A DNA stretch of 64,000 nt from Aliishimia sp965656085. Its GTDB lineage: Bacteria > Pseudomonadota > Alphaproteobacteria > Rhodobacterales > Rhodobacteraceae. A program made the translations under genes and the position numbers. Shown piece by piece: positions 54,381 through 62,672 of this stretch. The notes below the pieces were generated by a model. That model was not told the DNA's origin. It was given only the letters and a program-made list of their open reading frames with translations, and did not search any database. How positions within the stretch are numbered: the first letter of the stretch is position 1; each line of letters starts with the position of its first letter. The stretch is taken from assembly GCA_965656085.1 (NCBI GenBank), contig CBFHJA010000008.1:1-64000 (forward strand). Reading direction: 5' to 3'.

Positions 54381-56318
54381 ATGCGCCTGTCCTCGTATCT
54401 TCCCGTTCTCGGCACGTTCCTCGCAGCGGCACTCCTCTCCCTTCTGGTGGCGAATTCCTCGGTGACCCTGATCGAAGAGCGCTCCGAAATCGGGGTGCGC
54501 ACGGCATTGGACGAGCGTGGCCTGACTTGGGCGGAGGTGACGGCGGACGGGCTGCAGGTCACGCTCATGGGTGTCGCGCCAACCGAAGTGCTGCGCTTTC
54601 AGGCGCTGTCTGCGGCCGGATCGCAGGTGGATGCGGCGCGGGTGATCGACGAAATGCGTGTGGCAGCACAGGAGGCCATCGCGCCGCCGCGCTTCTCGGC
54701 GGAAATCCTGCGCAACGATGCGGGCATCTCGGTGATCGGCCTGATCCCCGCAAGCACCGACCGCGCCCCGCTGACCGAACAGTTCACCGCACTGGCCGGG
54801 GGCGAAAACCTCAGCGACTTGCTGGAGGTGGCCGACTACCCGGTGCCGAATGGCTGGGAGGACGCGCTGGCCTATGCGATTGGCGCGCTTGACGGGCTGC
54901 CCCGCGCGAAAATCTCGGTCGAGGCGGGCCGGGTCGAGATCACCTCAATCTCCGACAGCGCCGAGGAAAAGGCCCAGATCGAACGCCGCCTGCGCCGCGC
55001 CGCGCCGCCGAGCTTGCAGGTCTCGCTGAACATCACCGCGCCGCGCCCGGTTCTGACCCCGTTCACCCTGCGCTTTGTCAAGGACGCGGCGGGCACCCGC
55101 TTCGACGCCTGTTCGGCGGACACAGAACGGGCGCGCACGCGCATCCTGCAAGCGGCCTTCGAGGCCGGGCTGACCGGGCCGGGCGCGTGCACGATTGGCA
55201 TGGGCGTGCCGACCCCCCGCTGGGCCGAGGCGGCCGAACGGGCCATCGCCGCGGTGGCGGAGCTTGGCGGCGGCACGGTCACCTTCTCGGATGCCGATGT
55301 GGCCCTGCGCGGGATGGAAGGCACCAATCCGGCCATATTCGACCGGGTGGTGGGGGATCTCGAAGCCGGGCTGCCCGATGTCTTCGCCCTCACTGCGGTT
55401 CTGCCGCAGCCGGACACGGCAGGCGAGGGCCCGCCCGAATTCACCGCAACCCTGTCGCCCGAAGGGCTGGTGCAACTGCGCGGACGGATCGGCGATGCGG
55501 CGAGCCGCGATCTGGCGACCTCCTATGCGCAATCGCTGTTCGGCGCGGGCGCTGTCTATTCCGCACCCCGGATCGTGGACGGACTGCCGGCCTCGTGGCC
55601 CTTGCGCATTCTGACCGGTCTCGAAGGGCTGGGCAATCTGTCCAACGGCGCGGTCGTCATCACCCCCAAAAGCGTGCGGATCACCGGGAATACCGGCAAC
55701 AAGCAGGCCAATGCGCGCATTGCGCAACTCTTCGCCGACAAGCTCGGCGAGGCCGGGGAATACGAGATCGACGTGACCTACCAAGAACAGCTCGATCCGG
55801 TCGCGAGCCTGCCGACGCCCGAGGAATGCGAGGCGGAGATCAGCGGCATTCTCACCGGCCGCAAGATCACCTTCGAGCCGGGCAGCGCGACCATCGACGC
55901 CTCCGCCATCGGGATCGTGTCCGACATCGCCGAAGTGCTCAAACGCTGCGGCGATCTGCGGCTGGAGATCTCCGGCCATACCGACAGCCAGGGGCGCACC
56001 GAGATGAACCTCGAACTGAGTCAGGACCGCGCTCAGGCGGTGCTCGACGCGCTGCGCGATCAGGAGGTGCTGACCGCGCGCTTCATCGCCAAGGGCTATG
56101 GCGAGGACAGACCCGTGGCCGACAATGGCACCGAGGCAGGCCGGGAGGCCAACCGGCGCATCGAATTCCGCCTGATCCGCCCTGAACAGTCCGCCGCTGC
56201 GGAGGAATCGCTGCTCGACAAGCTGGCCGAAGACCCTGATCTCGACAGCGAAACCGCGCTGGAAGCCGCGACGAACAGCGACGACGAAGACGCCCCAGAA
56301 GAGACACCGAGCGAGTAA
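54381..56318 (+). CDS. OmpA-family envelope protein with BON-like repeats
   Basis: Protein of 645 residues. An N-terminal membrane anchor or signal (MRLSSYLPVLGTFLAAALLS) is followed by repeated alpha/beta modules resembling BON domains (near 45-120, 130-220 and 350-460). The C-terminal OmpA-like peptidoglycan-binding domain shows LRLEISGHTDSQGRTEMNLE and GYGEDRPVADNGTEAGREAN, with the conserved Asp and Arg. The last 40 residues are acidic. It probably links a membrane to the cell wall. A TTG at 54372 could extend the start by three codons. The next gene follows after 5 bp. Confidence 0.85.
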   Translation: MRLSSYLPVLGTFLAAALLSLLVANSSVTLIEERSEIGVRTALDERGLTWAEVTADGLQVTLMGVAPTEVLRFQALSAAGSQVDAARVIDEMRVAAQEAIAPPRFSAEILRNDAGISVIGLIPASTDRAPLTEQFTALAGGENLSDLLEVADYPVPNGWEDALAYAIGALDGLPRAKISVEAGRVEITSISDSAEEKAQIERRLRRAAPPSLQVSLNITAPRPVLTPFTLRFVKDAAGTRFDACSADTERARTRILQAAFEAGLTGPGACTIGMGVPTPRWAEAAERAIAAVAELGGGTVTFSDADVALRGMEGTNPAIFDRVVGDLEAGLPDVFALTAVLPQPDTAGEGPPEFTATLSPEGLVQLRGRIGDAASRDLATSYAQSLFGAGAVYSAPRIVDGLPASWPLRILTGLEGLGNLSNGAVVITPKSVRITGNTGNKQANARIAQLFADKLGEAGEYEIDVTYQEQLDPVASLPTPEECEAEISGILTGRKITFEPGSATIDASAIGIVSDIAEVLKRCGDLRLEISGHTDSQGRTEMNLELSQDRAQAVLDALRDQEVLTARFIAKGYGEDRPVADNGTEAGREANRRIEFRLIRPEQSAAAEESLLDKLAEDPDLDSETALEAATNSDDEDAPEETPSE

Positions 56319-56323
56319 GCGCC

Positions 56324-56653
56324 ATGAGCAGAACCGAATTCGTCATTGCGACAGCCATCATTCTCTTCGTGGCCTTCTGTCTCGGCTGGTTTTCCAACTG
56401 GCTGATCTCGCGCTTCTCGCGGGTCTCGGGCGCGGATATCGGCGAGCTTGAACGCATGAGTCAGGAATTGCACGAGGCCGAGGAAACCCGCGATCAGGCG
56501 ATCACCTATCTGCAGCAGCGCGAGGCCGAACTGACCAACCAGCTCAGCCAGTCCGAAGCGGAGCTGCGCGCGGCAATGGACGGGCTGCGCGATGCGCGGC
56601 AGGAGGCCGAGGAACTGCGCGCATGGATCGACCGGCAGCGGGGCGCGAGCTGA
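56324..56653 (+). CDS. Small membrane-anchored coiled-coil protein
   Basis: Protein of 109 residues with one N-terminal helix (FVIATAIILFVAFCLGWFSN) and a long coiled coil (LERMSQELHEAEETRDQAIT to RAWIDRQRG). No catalytic motif is seen. It starts 5 bp after the OmpA-family gene and is probably co-translated, so a structural role in the same envelope complex is plausible. The family is not one I can name. Confidence 0.7.
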   Translation: MSRTEFVIATAIILFVAFCLGWFSNWLISRFSRVSGADIGELERMSQELHEAEETRDQAITYLQQREAELTNQLSQSEAELRAAMDGLRDARQEAEELRAWIDRQRGAS

Positions 56654-56710
56654 AACGTTTCCTGCCCCACAGCCTTGCGGGGACCGCGCCTGCGACGCGT
56701 CGGGCTCTGT

Positions 56711-56731
56711 AGGCTGGGCAATCTGCCCACC
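56711..56731. repeat. GGTGGGCA-type palindrome
   Basis: TGGGCA-ATC-TGCCCA (56715-56729) with flanking bases matches the second palindrome found between rpoA and rplQ, including a preceding GTAGG and a following CC. One flanking G is C, so the perfect arm is 6 bp. Confidence 0.65.
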
Positions 56732-56810
56732 GTGACGCCACGGAAAGGTTAACGCCCCCCCACCGCGCGGTGCCTTAACGGTCTCAAATCCCGGAACGAA
56801 TCGTGATTTG

Positions 56811-56863
56811 TATGTACAGGTGCCATACGCGCAGCCATACGCCGAGCCATACACCTGCCATAC
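56811..56863. repeat. Second GCCATAC array
   Basis: GCCATAC begins at 56822, 56834, 56846 and 56857, preceded by a degenerate unit TATGTACAGGT. The TACAGGTGCCATACG start and the 11-12 bp period match the array at 26019-26072. TTAAC or TTAAG motifs flank it (near 56746, 56774, 56875 and 56933). It lies in the 312-bp gap between the coiled-coil gene and the convergent moaE. Apart from the palindrome at 56711-56731, nothing else is seen in that gap. Confidence 0.85.
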
Positions 56864-56965
56864 CTTGTTTTTATGGCGTTAAGCCTTGTCTTCACGTTTT
56901 GTACGGTGGTCGGCGTGACGCAACGTTCGCCCCGTTAACCTTTGAGCGCCTGCACGCGCGGTCCG

Positions 56966-57409
56966 CTACCAGCGCGAGAGCAGGTCTTCGTCCTCGTCCT
57001 TGGCCTGAACCCACGCCGCCTCCCCGCCCGTGGTGATCTCCCGTTTCCAGAACGGCGCGCGCGATTTGAGGTAATCCATCAGGAATTCAGCGGCCTGAAA
57101 CGCATCCACCCGGTGCGGCGCAGCGGTGGCCACCATCATGATCATATCGCCCGGTGTCATCACACCATAGCGGTGGATGATGAGCACATCCCCCAGCGCC
57201 CAGCGCGCCGAAGCCTCGGCCGCGAACTTTTCGAGCTGCTTCTCCGTCATCCCCGGAAAATGCTCTATTTCCATAGCCTTGAGGCCCGCGTCGGTGTCAC
57301 GTACGATGCCCGAAAAAGTCACGACCGCGCCCATGCCGGACTGCCGGTCCGCGAAGCGCTCGGCCTCCTGCCCGAAGGAAAACGCCGTGTTCTGAACCCG
57401 GACATCCAC
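56966..57409 (-). CDS. moaE: Molybdopterin synthase catalytic subunit
   Basis: Large subunit of molybdopterin synthase, which adds two sulfurs to precursor Z. The protein has 147 residues with the family stretches AVVTFSGIVRD, LIIHRYGVMTPGD, DAFQAAEFLMDYLKSRAPFW and KRE, whose Lys is catalytic. The start is GTG 57409, 3 bp after the moaD stop. The pair moaD-moaE follows pgsA and uvrC on one strand, a conserved Rhodobacterales order. Confidence 0.94.
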   Translation of the reverse strand: MDVRVQNTAFSFGQEAERFADRQSGMGAVVTFSGIVRDTDAGLKAMEIEHFPGMTEKQLEKFAAEASARWALGDVLIIHRYGVMTPGDMIMMVATAAPHRVDAFQAAEFLMDYLKSRAPFWKREITTGGEAAWVQAKDEDEDLLSRW

Positions 57410-57412
57410 GGC

Positions 57413-57658
57413 TCAGCCGCCCGTCATCGGCGGGAAGAACGCCACTTCGCGCACGCCCTCCAGCGGCGCGTCGAAATCCGACAGGTCCTGATCCAGCGCC
57501 ACCCGCAGCGCGCTCAAATCCTCGAAGGCCATCGCGTAGCGCTCCTCGCGCGCGCGCAATTCATCCACCAGTTCAGCAACGGTCGCAGCCGAGGTCTCGA
57601 CCTGTTCCTTCGGCAATCCGATCCGCTCCCGGACCCATGCAAAATAGAGAATGTCCAT
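57413..57658 (-). CDS. moaD: Molybdopterin synthase sulfur carrier subunit
   Basis: Small ubiquitin-like protein of 81 residues ending in the Gly-Gly that is thiocarboxylated to donate sulfur (FFPPMTGG). The start MDILYFAWVRERIGLPKEQV is typical. It binds MoaE through its C-terminal tail. It starts 4 bp after the pgsA stop and is followed directly by moaE. Confidence 0.93.
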   Translation of the reverse strand: MDILYFAWVRERIGLPKEQVETSAATVAELVDELRAREERYAMAFEDLSALRVALDQDLSDFDAPLEGVREVAFFPPMTGG

Positions 57659-57662
57659 GGTT

Positions 57663-58322
57663 TCAGTCCTTTAGATAAGGCATCGCCTTGCGCCAATAAT
57701 CGAGGCCCGTGATCGCGGTCAACGCGGCGGCCACCCAAAGCAGCAACATCCCGATCCAGCCCGACAATTCCATCCCTGCCAGTTTCCAGCCAAGCCCTTG
57801 CGTATCCTCAATTTCTCCGCTCAGCATCTGCGAGATCAGCTGCGCGTCCATACCCCATGTGGACATGGTCAGATAGTGCTCGAAGATACCTTGTGCGAAC
57901 AGCACGGAAATGGCGAGCATCTGGCAGGTGGTCTTCCACTTCGCCATCCCGGTGACCTTGAGCGTGCCCGCAGTATCGCCCAGATATTCGCGCAGCCCCG
58001 ACACGAAAACCTCGCGAAACAAGATCACCGTCGCAGGCAACACGAGCCAAGGGGTCATCGTAGAATAGCCCAAGATGACCGCCAGCGCGATCACCACCAT
58101 CGCCTTGTCGGCGATCGGATCGAGCATCGCGCCAATCTTGGTCTCCTGCTTCCACGCCCGCGCAAGATACCCGTCAAACCAATCGGTTATGGCCGCTGTC
58201 AGGAACAGGAACAGGGCAAAGAAATCGGCCCAGGGCCGGGTGAAGTAGAGAAACATCACCGCCACCAGTGGCGCCGCCAAGAGCCGCAACACGGTCAGAA
58301 TATTCGGCAGGTTCCAGTTCAT
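57663..58322 (-). CDS. pgsA: CDP-diacylglycerol-glycerol-3-phosphate 3-phosphatidyltransferase
   Basis: Makes phosphatidylglycerophosphate, the committed step to phosphatidylglycerol. The protein has 219 residues and several membrane helices. The CDP-alcohol phosphotransferase motif is complete: DGYLARAWKQETKIGAMLDP then IADK, with the three essential Asp residues. The start MNWNLPNILTVLRLLAAPLV is typical. It lies 187 bp after uvrC, with two hairpins in between. Confidence 0.94.
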   Translation of the reverse strand: MNWNLPNILTVLRLLAAPLVAVMFLYFTRPWADFFALFLFLTAAITDWFDGYLARAWKQETKIGAMLDPIADKAMVVIALAVILGYSTMTPWLVLPATVILFREVFVSGLREYLGDTAGTLKVTGMAKWKTTCQMLAISVLFAQGIFEHYLTMSTWGMDAQLISQMLSGEIEDTQGLGWKLAGMELSGWIGMLLLWVAAALTAITGLDYWRKAMPYLKD

Positions 58323-58438
58323 GCCCGCAACCTATTGCGCCTGCCGTGCGAGGAAAAGCGGCATCTGATGAACCGCCCCTGTTTTCGTTTGGTCAAAAAT
58401 ATCCAAGCCTGACGCGCAGCGGCGGGCGCGCCCGGCAG

Positions 58439-58493
58439 TCGTTTTCCTAGAAAACGATGAGAGGGCCAGAGAGCGCGAGACTGGAAGTCTCGC
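58439..58493. repeat. Two hairpins between uvrC and pgsA
   Basis: TCGTTTTC-CTA-GAAAACGA (58439-58457) and GCGAGACT-GGA-AGTCTCGC (58475-58493) are perfect 8-bp stems with 3-base loops. No T run follows on the minus strand, so processing or attenuation within the uvrC-pgsA transcript is more likely than termination. Confidence 0.6.
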
Positions 58494-58509
58494 TTCCGCC
58501 GCAACCCGC

Positions 58510-60375
58510 TCACGCCCCCTCATGGAAATAGGCGTAGATCTTCTCCGCCAGAGCCGCGCTCACCCCATCGACAGCCTTCAGATCCGACAGGTTCGCCCGG
58601 CTCACCGCCTTCGCCGAGCCGAAATGCGCCAAGAGCGCCCGCTTGCGCGCCGCGCCCACGCCCGGCACCTCGTCGAGCGGCGTCGCGCCCACCGCCTTGG
58701 CCCGCTTGGCGCGGTGCGTGCCAATCGCAAAGCGGTGCGCCTCGTCGCGCATACGCTGCACGAAATAGAGCACCGGATCGTTGTGCCGGAGCGCAAACGG
58801 GCGCTGGCCCGGGCGGTGGAACTCCTCCTTGCCCGCGTCCCGGTCCAACCCCTTGGCGACGCCAACCATCGGGATATCGGCCACGCCATACTCCTCCATG
58901 ATCCCCTGCACCGCGCTCACTTGCCCCGCGCCGCCATCAATGAGCAACAGATCCGGCCAGTGGCCCTCCTTGCGGTCCGGGTCTTCTTTCAGGAGCCGCT
59001 TGAAGCGCCGCTCCAGCACTTCCTTCATCATCCCGAAATCGTCGCCGGGCGTGAGGCTGTCGCCCTTGATGTTGAACTTGCGGTACTGGCCCTTCATGAA
59101 CCCTTCGGGCCCCGCAACGATCATCGCGCCCACCGCGTTCGTGCCTTGGATATGCGAGTTGTCATAGACCTCGACGCGGGCGGGCGGCGCGTCCAGCCCG
59201 AAGGAGTCCGCGAGCCCCTTCAGGAGCTTGGCCTGCGTGGCGCTCTCGGCCATCTTGCGCGCAAGGCTCTCGCGGGCGTTGCGCAGCGCGCTGTCCACAA
59301 GCTCGGCCTTCTCACCGCGCTGTGGGACGAGCAAATCGACCTTGCGCCCAAGTTTGCCCGACAGCGCCTCGGCCATCAGGTCCGCATTGTCGATCTCGTT
59401 CGACAGCAGCAGTTGCCGCGGCGGCTCGCGGGTGTCGTAGAACTGCCCGATAAAGGCTTCGAGCACCTCGGGCGCTTCTACATCGGCGGCGAGACGCGGG
59501 TAGTAATCGCGGTTGCCCCAGTTCTGCCCGGCCCGGATGAAGAAGACCTGCACGCAGGCCTGTCCGCTTTCCATGTGCAGCGCGATAATGTCGGCCTCGG
59601 TGACGGTGCGCGGGTTGATCCCTTGCGCGGTCTGCACCTGCGTAAGTGCCTTGATCCGGTCGCGCAACGCCGCCGCGCGCTCGAATTCCATCGCCTCGGA
59701 GGCCTCTTGCATCTGCGCGGCGAGCTTGCCCTGAATGTCCGTCGTCTTGCCGCTGAGGAACTTCTCCGCATCTCGCACGGTCTGGCGGTACTCCTCGGGG
59801 CTGATCTTGCCGACGCAGGGCGCCGAACAGCGCTTGATCTGGTATTGCAGGCAAGGCCGGGTGCGGCTGTCGAACATCGCGTTCGAGCAGTCCCGGAGTT
59901 GGAATACCCGCTGGAGTTGGTTCAGCGTCCGGTTCACCGCACCCGCTGAGGCGAAGGGGCCGTAATAGGCACCTTTCTCCTTCTTCGCGCCCCTGTGCTT
60001 CTTGATCTGCGGATAGTTATGATCGGCGGTCACGAGGATATTCGGGAAAGACTTGTCGTCGCGCAGCAGCACGTTGAACTTGGGCTTGAGCTGCTTGATG
60101 AGGTTTTGCTCCAGCAGGAGCGCCTCGGTCTCGGTCTTGGTGGTCAGAAACATCATCGATGCGGTGAGCGAGATCATCCGGGCAATGCGCGCAGAATGCC
60201 CCGAAGGCCGAGCGTAGTTCGACACCCGCGCGCGCAGGTTCCGCGCCTTTCCGACATAGAGCACACGGCTTTCGGAATCGAGCATACGGTACACGCCCGG
60301 GCTGCCATCGAGCGATTTGAGATAGTTCTGAATGACGGCGTGGCCGGTGGGAGCGGTCTGGGTGTCGTCTGTCAT
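58510..60375 (-). CDS. uvrC: UvrABC excinuclease subunit C
   Basis: Makes both incisions in nucleotide excision repair. The protein has 621 residues. The GIY-YIG domain is seen as PGVYRMLDSESRVLYVGKAR; the cysteine-rich stretch is CLQYQIKRCSAPCVGKISPE. A UVR domain follows near 225 (MEFERAAALRDRIKALTQVQ). The RNase H-like nuclease domain has VYDNSHIQGTNAVGAMI and LLLIDGGAGQ. The C-terminal tandem HhH is VPGVGAARKRALLAHFGSAK. The start is ATG 60375 (MTDDTQTAPTGHAVIQ); the open frame extends to 60450 without homology. Confidence 0.96.
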   Translation of the reverse strand: MTDDTQTAPTGHAVIQNYLKSLDGSPGVYRMLDSESRVLYVGKARNLRARVSNYARPSGHSARIARMISLTASMMFLTTKTETEALLLEQNLIKQLKPKFNVLLRDDKSFPNILVTADHNYPQIKKHRGAKKEKGAYYGPFASAGAVNRTLNQLQRVFQLRDCSNAMFDSRTRPCLQYQIKRCSAPCVGKISPEEYRQTVRDAEKFLSGKTTDIQGKLAAQMQEASEAMEFERAAALRDRIKALTQVQTAQGINPRTVTEADIIALHMESGQACVQVFFIRAGQNWGNRDYYPRLAADVEAPEVLEAFIGQFYDTREPPRQLLLSNEIDNADLMAEALSGKLGRKVDLLVPQRGEKAELVDSALRNARESLARKMAESATQAKLLKGLADSFGLDAPPARVEVYDNSHIQGTNAVGAMIVAGPEGFMKGQYRKFNIKGDSLTPGDDFGMMKEVLERRFKRLLKEDPDRKEGHWPDLLLIDGGAGQVSAVQGIMEEYGVADIPMVGVAKGLDRDAGKEEFHRPGQRPFALRHNDPVLYFVQRMRDEAHRFAIGTHRAKRAKAVGATPLDEVPGVGAARKRALLAHFGSAKAVSRANLSDLKAVDGVSAALAEKIYAYFHEGA

Positions 60376-60402
60376 GATTGCGTGCCGATTGATCCGGTAG
60401 GA

Positions 60403-60431
60403 AAGGTAGGCCGTGCGGGCAGCATGTGCAA
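60403..60431 (-). promoter_or_regulatory. Possible sigma-70 promoter of uvrC
   Basis: On the minus strand TTGCAC (60431-60426) and TACCTT (60408-60403) are 17 bp apart, about 28 bp before the uvrC start. Both boxes are moderate matches. Confidence 0.35.
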
Positions 60432-60744
60432 CGCGGGCACGCAACCTCAAGCAGAGGGGATGACCTATGATTCTACTCGCATCGCTGCATCACCGTGCCG
60501 GCGTTTTCAAGAGGAAAGGCGTCCACGAAACATGTGGATAAGTCTGAGGGCAAATTCGGGGCAGGCGGAAAATTGCCAATGATGTTAACGCCTTCCTTGA
60601 CCTGCTTAAAATTTGGGCCAATACATAAGAATCTGATTTCATTGCAAAAATTTATGAACTTTCTGTAAATAGCTGAAAAACTGTGAATTTCCGCAGCTGG
60701 CTCAGTCCTCTCTCATCTCATTGGGACAAGTTCGCCACCCTCGC
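60432..60744. other. Intergenic region upstream of uvrC with an AT-rich core
   Basis: No gene is recognised. Bases about 60580-60700 are clearly AT-rich compared with the flanks and contain GTTAACG and TTGACC-(18 bp)-TACATA reading rightward. No RNA gene or terminator-like hairpin could be made out. It may carry additional promoters or simply be a non-coding spacer. Confidence 0.4.
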
Positions 60745-61530
60745 CTACTCTACCCCGATCACATCCGGCGTCTCCCAAGCCAAATGCTGCCCGCCGTCCA
60801 CGCATAAAAGCTGCCCTGTGATCGCCGGCGAGGCGAGGAAGTAATCCAGCGCCGCGTTGATGTCCGAGACATTCGCCCCGCGCCCCAAAATCGTCGCCGC
60901 GCGCTGCTTGGCGAAATGCGCCTCAGACTGCCGTCCGCCCCGCAAGGTCGGGCCCGGACCGATTGCATTCACCCGGATCGCCGGGGCCAGCGCCTGCGCG
61001 CTCGACTGGGTCAGCGCCCACAGGCCCATTTTTGCAAGCGAATAGGTCATGAATTCCGGCGTCAGCTTGCGCACGCGCTGGTCGATCATGTTCACGATCA
61101 ACCCGACCGCCTCCGGCTCGCCCGCCGCATCGCAGCGCGGCGCCAGCCCCTGCTGCGCCATCTGCTGTGTCAGCCAGAACGGCGCGCGAAAATTGGAGGC
61201 CATGTGCCGCTCCCAGCTTTCCGGGGTCGCGCTCTCGATCGTGTCGTATTCGAAGATGGAGGCATTGTTGATCAGGCAGGTGATGTCCCCTCCGAGCGCC
61301 TCGCGCGCGGCGTCCCACAGACCCATCGTTGCGCTATCATCCAGCAGATCGGCCTTGAGCACAGCCGCTCTGCGCCCCGCCTGTACGATCCCCGCCTCGG
61401 TCTCCCGCGCCCCCTCTTCGGAGGACGCGTAATGCACCGCGACGTCAAAGCCCTGCTCTGCGAGCCGGACCGCCATCGCCTGTCCAAGGCGGCCGCCAGC
61501 CCCCGTCACCAATGCGCTTTTGTCTGTCAT
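60745..61530 (-). CDS. Short-chain dehydrogenase/reductase, pteridine-reductase-like
   Basis: NAD(P)-dependent SDR of 261 residues. The cofactor loop is TGAGGRLGQAMA, closer to the TGxxxRLG of FolM/pteridine reductases than to classical TGxxxGIG. NNASIFEYD and the catalytic YSLAK are present, as is the IGPGPTLRG loop. A role in folate or biopterin reduction is suggested but not shown. The start is ATG 61530. It lies 12 bp after the antiporter stop on the same strand. Confidence 0.82.
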   Translation of the reverse strand: MTDKSALVTGAGGRLGQAMAVRLAEQGFDVAVHYASSEEGARETEAGIVQAGRRAAVLKADLLDDSATMGLWDAAREALGGDITCLINNASIFEYDTIESATPESWERHMASNFRAPFWLTQQMAQQGLAPRCDAAGEPEAVGLIVNMIDQRVRKLTPEFMTYSLAKMGLWALTQSSAQALAPAIRVNAIGPGPTLRGGRQSEAHFAKQRAATILGRGANVSDINAALDYFLASPAITGQLLCVDGGQHLAWETPDVIGVE

Positions 61531-61542
61531 GAAAGGTCTTTC

Positions 61543-62502
61543 TCAGCTCAGCAGAAGGACCATGTAGCCTGCATAAAGGGCGGTCAAGATCACCCCCCAG
61601 AGCCGGGTCAGGTTGAAGCGCAGATAGACGAAGGGGATCAGCAGCAGCGACGCTGCCAGCATCACCCACAGATCAAACCGCAGGAACTCGGGATCGACCG
61701 GGATCGGCCCCACAAGCGCGGCCACGCCAATGATCGCAAGCAGGTTGAACATGTTCGAGCCGATCACGTTGCCCAGAGCCACATCCGCCTGACGCCGCAG
61801 AGCCGCCATCACCGTGGTCGCCAGTTCCGGCAGTGAGGTGCCGATCGCAACCAGCGTCAACCCGATCACCGTGTCGCTGACGCCATAGGTCTGGGCGATG
61901 ATCGTGGCGTTCTCGACCAGCAGGTTCGCCCCGAGCGGCAACCCGATCAGGCCCGCGATCAGAAACCCGAGGATCAGCCACCATGACATGTCCGGGTCCG
62001 CTCCTTCGACGTCCTCCTCATCCTCCGCCGCCAACCCCGCTTGCCGGTGCCCATGCGCGTCGCGGAAGGCATCAGCCAGCACCAGCGCCAGCGCGGCAAG
62101 CAGCACAAGCGCCGCGATCCAGTCGAAGACACCACGGAAGGCGAGGCCGATGAACAGCAGCGAGGCCACGATCATGAAATTATAGGTCTTTCGGGTCTCG
62201 CACTCGGATGTATGCATCGTGGCCAGCAAGGCGGGCACTCCGAGGACCAGCAGGATATTCGCTGTGTTAGAGCCAACCACGTTGCCCAAAGCGAGCCCCG
62301 GCGCGTTGTCCAGCACCGCCTTGATCGAGATCAGCAATTCCGGCGCAGAGGTGCCAAAGGCGACAATGGTAAGCGACACGATCAGCGCCGGCACGCCAAG
62401 GCGCAGCGACAGGTTCACCGCACCCTTCACCAGCGCATCCCCCGCCAGAAGCAGGATCAAAAGCCCAAGGCCCGACAGAAGCCATGGCATAAGCTCAGCC
62501 AC
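61543..62502 (-). CDS. Calcium/sodium antiporter of the CaCA family (YrbG-like)
   Basis: Inner-membrane cation exchanger of 319 residues with about ten helices in two inverted halves. The alpha repeats are VAFGTSAPELLISIKAVLDN and VAIGTSLPELATTVMAALRR, each with the ion-binding Glu. An acidic loop (AEDEEDVEGADPD) joins the halves. It exchanges calcium, or a similar cation, for sodium or protons. The start is GTG 62502, within the stop of the preceding small gene, so translation is coupled. Confidence 0.92.
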   Translation of the reverse strand: MAELMPWLLSGLGLLILLLAGDALVKGAVNLSLRLGVPALIVSLTIVAFGTSAPELLISIKAVLDNAPGLALGNVVGSNTANILLVLGVPALLATMHTSECETRKTYNFMIVASLLFIGLAFRGVFDWIAALVLLAALALVLADAFRDAHGHRQAGLAAEDEEDVEGADPDMSWWLILGFLIAGLIGLPLGANLLVENATIIAQTYGVSDTVIGLTLVAIGTSLPELATTVMAALRRQADVALGNVIGSNMFNLLAIIGVAALVGPIPVDPEFLRFDLWVMLAASLLLIPFVYLRFNLTRLWGVILTALYAGYMVLLLS

Positions 62503-62665
62503 GTTTCGAACCTCCGCAGGGGCACGGCCCCGATCCGATCCGGTAACGTCCGCAGGATTTGCAGCGCGACTGCGTCAGGCGCTTGCCGCCGATCCAATGC
62601 AACTTGCCGAACATGCCGAGCACGGCGATGAACGCGAGGAACAGGAGGACGATCTTCGACAGCAT
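62495..62665 (-). CDS. 56-residue membrane protein with a C-terminal zinc ribbon
   Basis: A short frame with one hydrophobic helix (MLSKIVLLFLAFIAVLGMFG) and a Cys-rich tail (CKSCGR, then GPCPCGG) able to hold one zinc ion. No function is known to me. It is supported by its composition and its position: it starts 7 bp after the S49 peptidase stop, and its own stop overlaps the GTG of the antiporter, so the three genes form one coupled unit. Confidence 0.65.
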   Translation of the reverse strand: MLSKIVLLFLAFIAVLGMFGKLHWIGGKRLTQSRCKSCGRYRIGSGPCPCGGSKRG

Positions 62666-62672
62666 TCAGCGA

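Noticed and set aside
60580..60700. CtrA site or small RNA in the AT-rich gap upstream of uvrC
   Set aside because: Only one clear TTAAC half-site at the wrong spacing and no terminator-like hairpin; support is too weak to call either.
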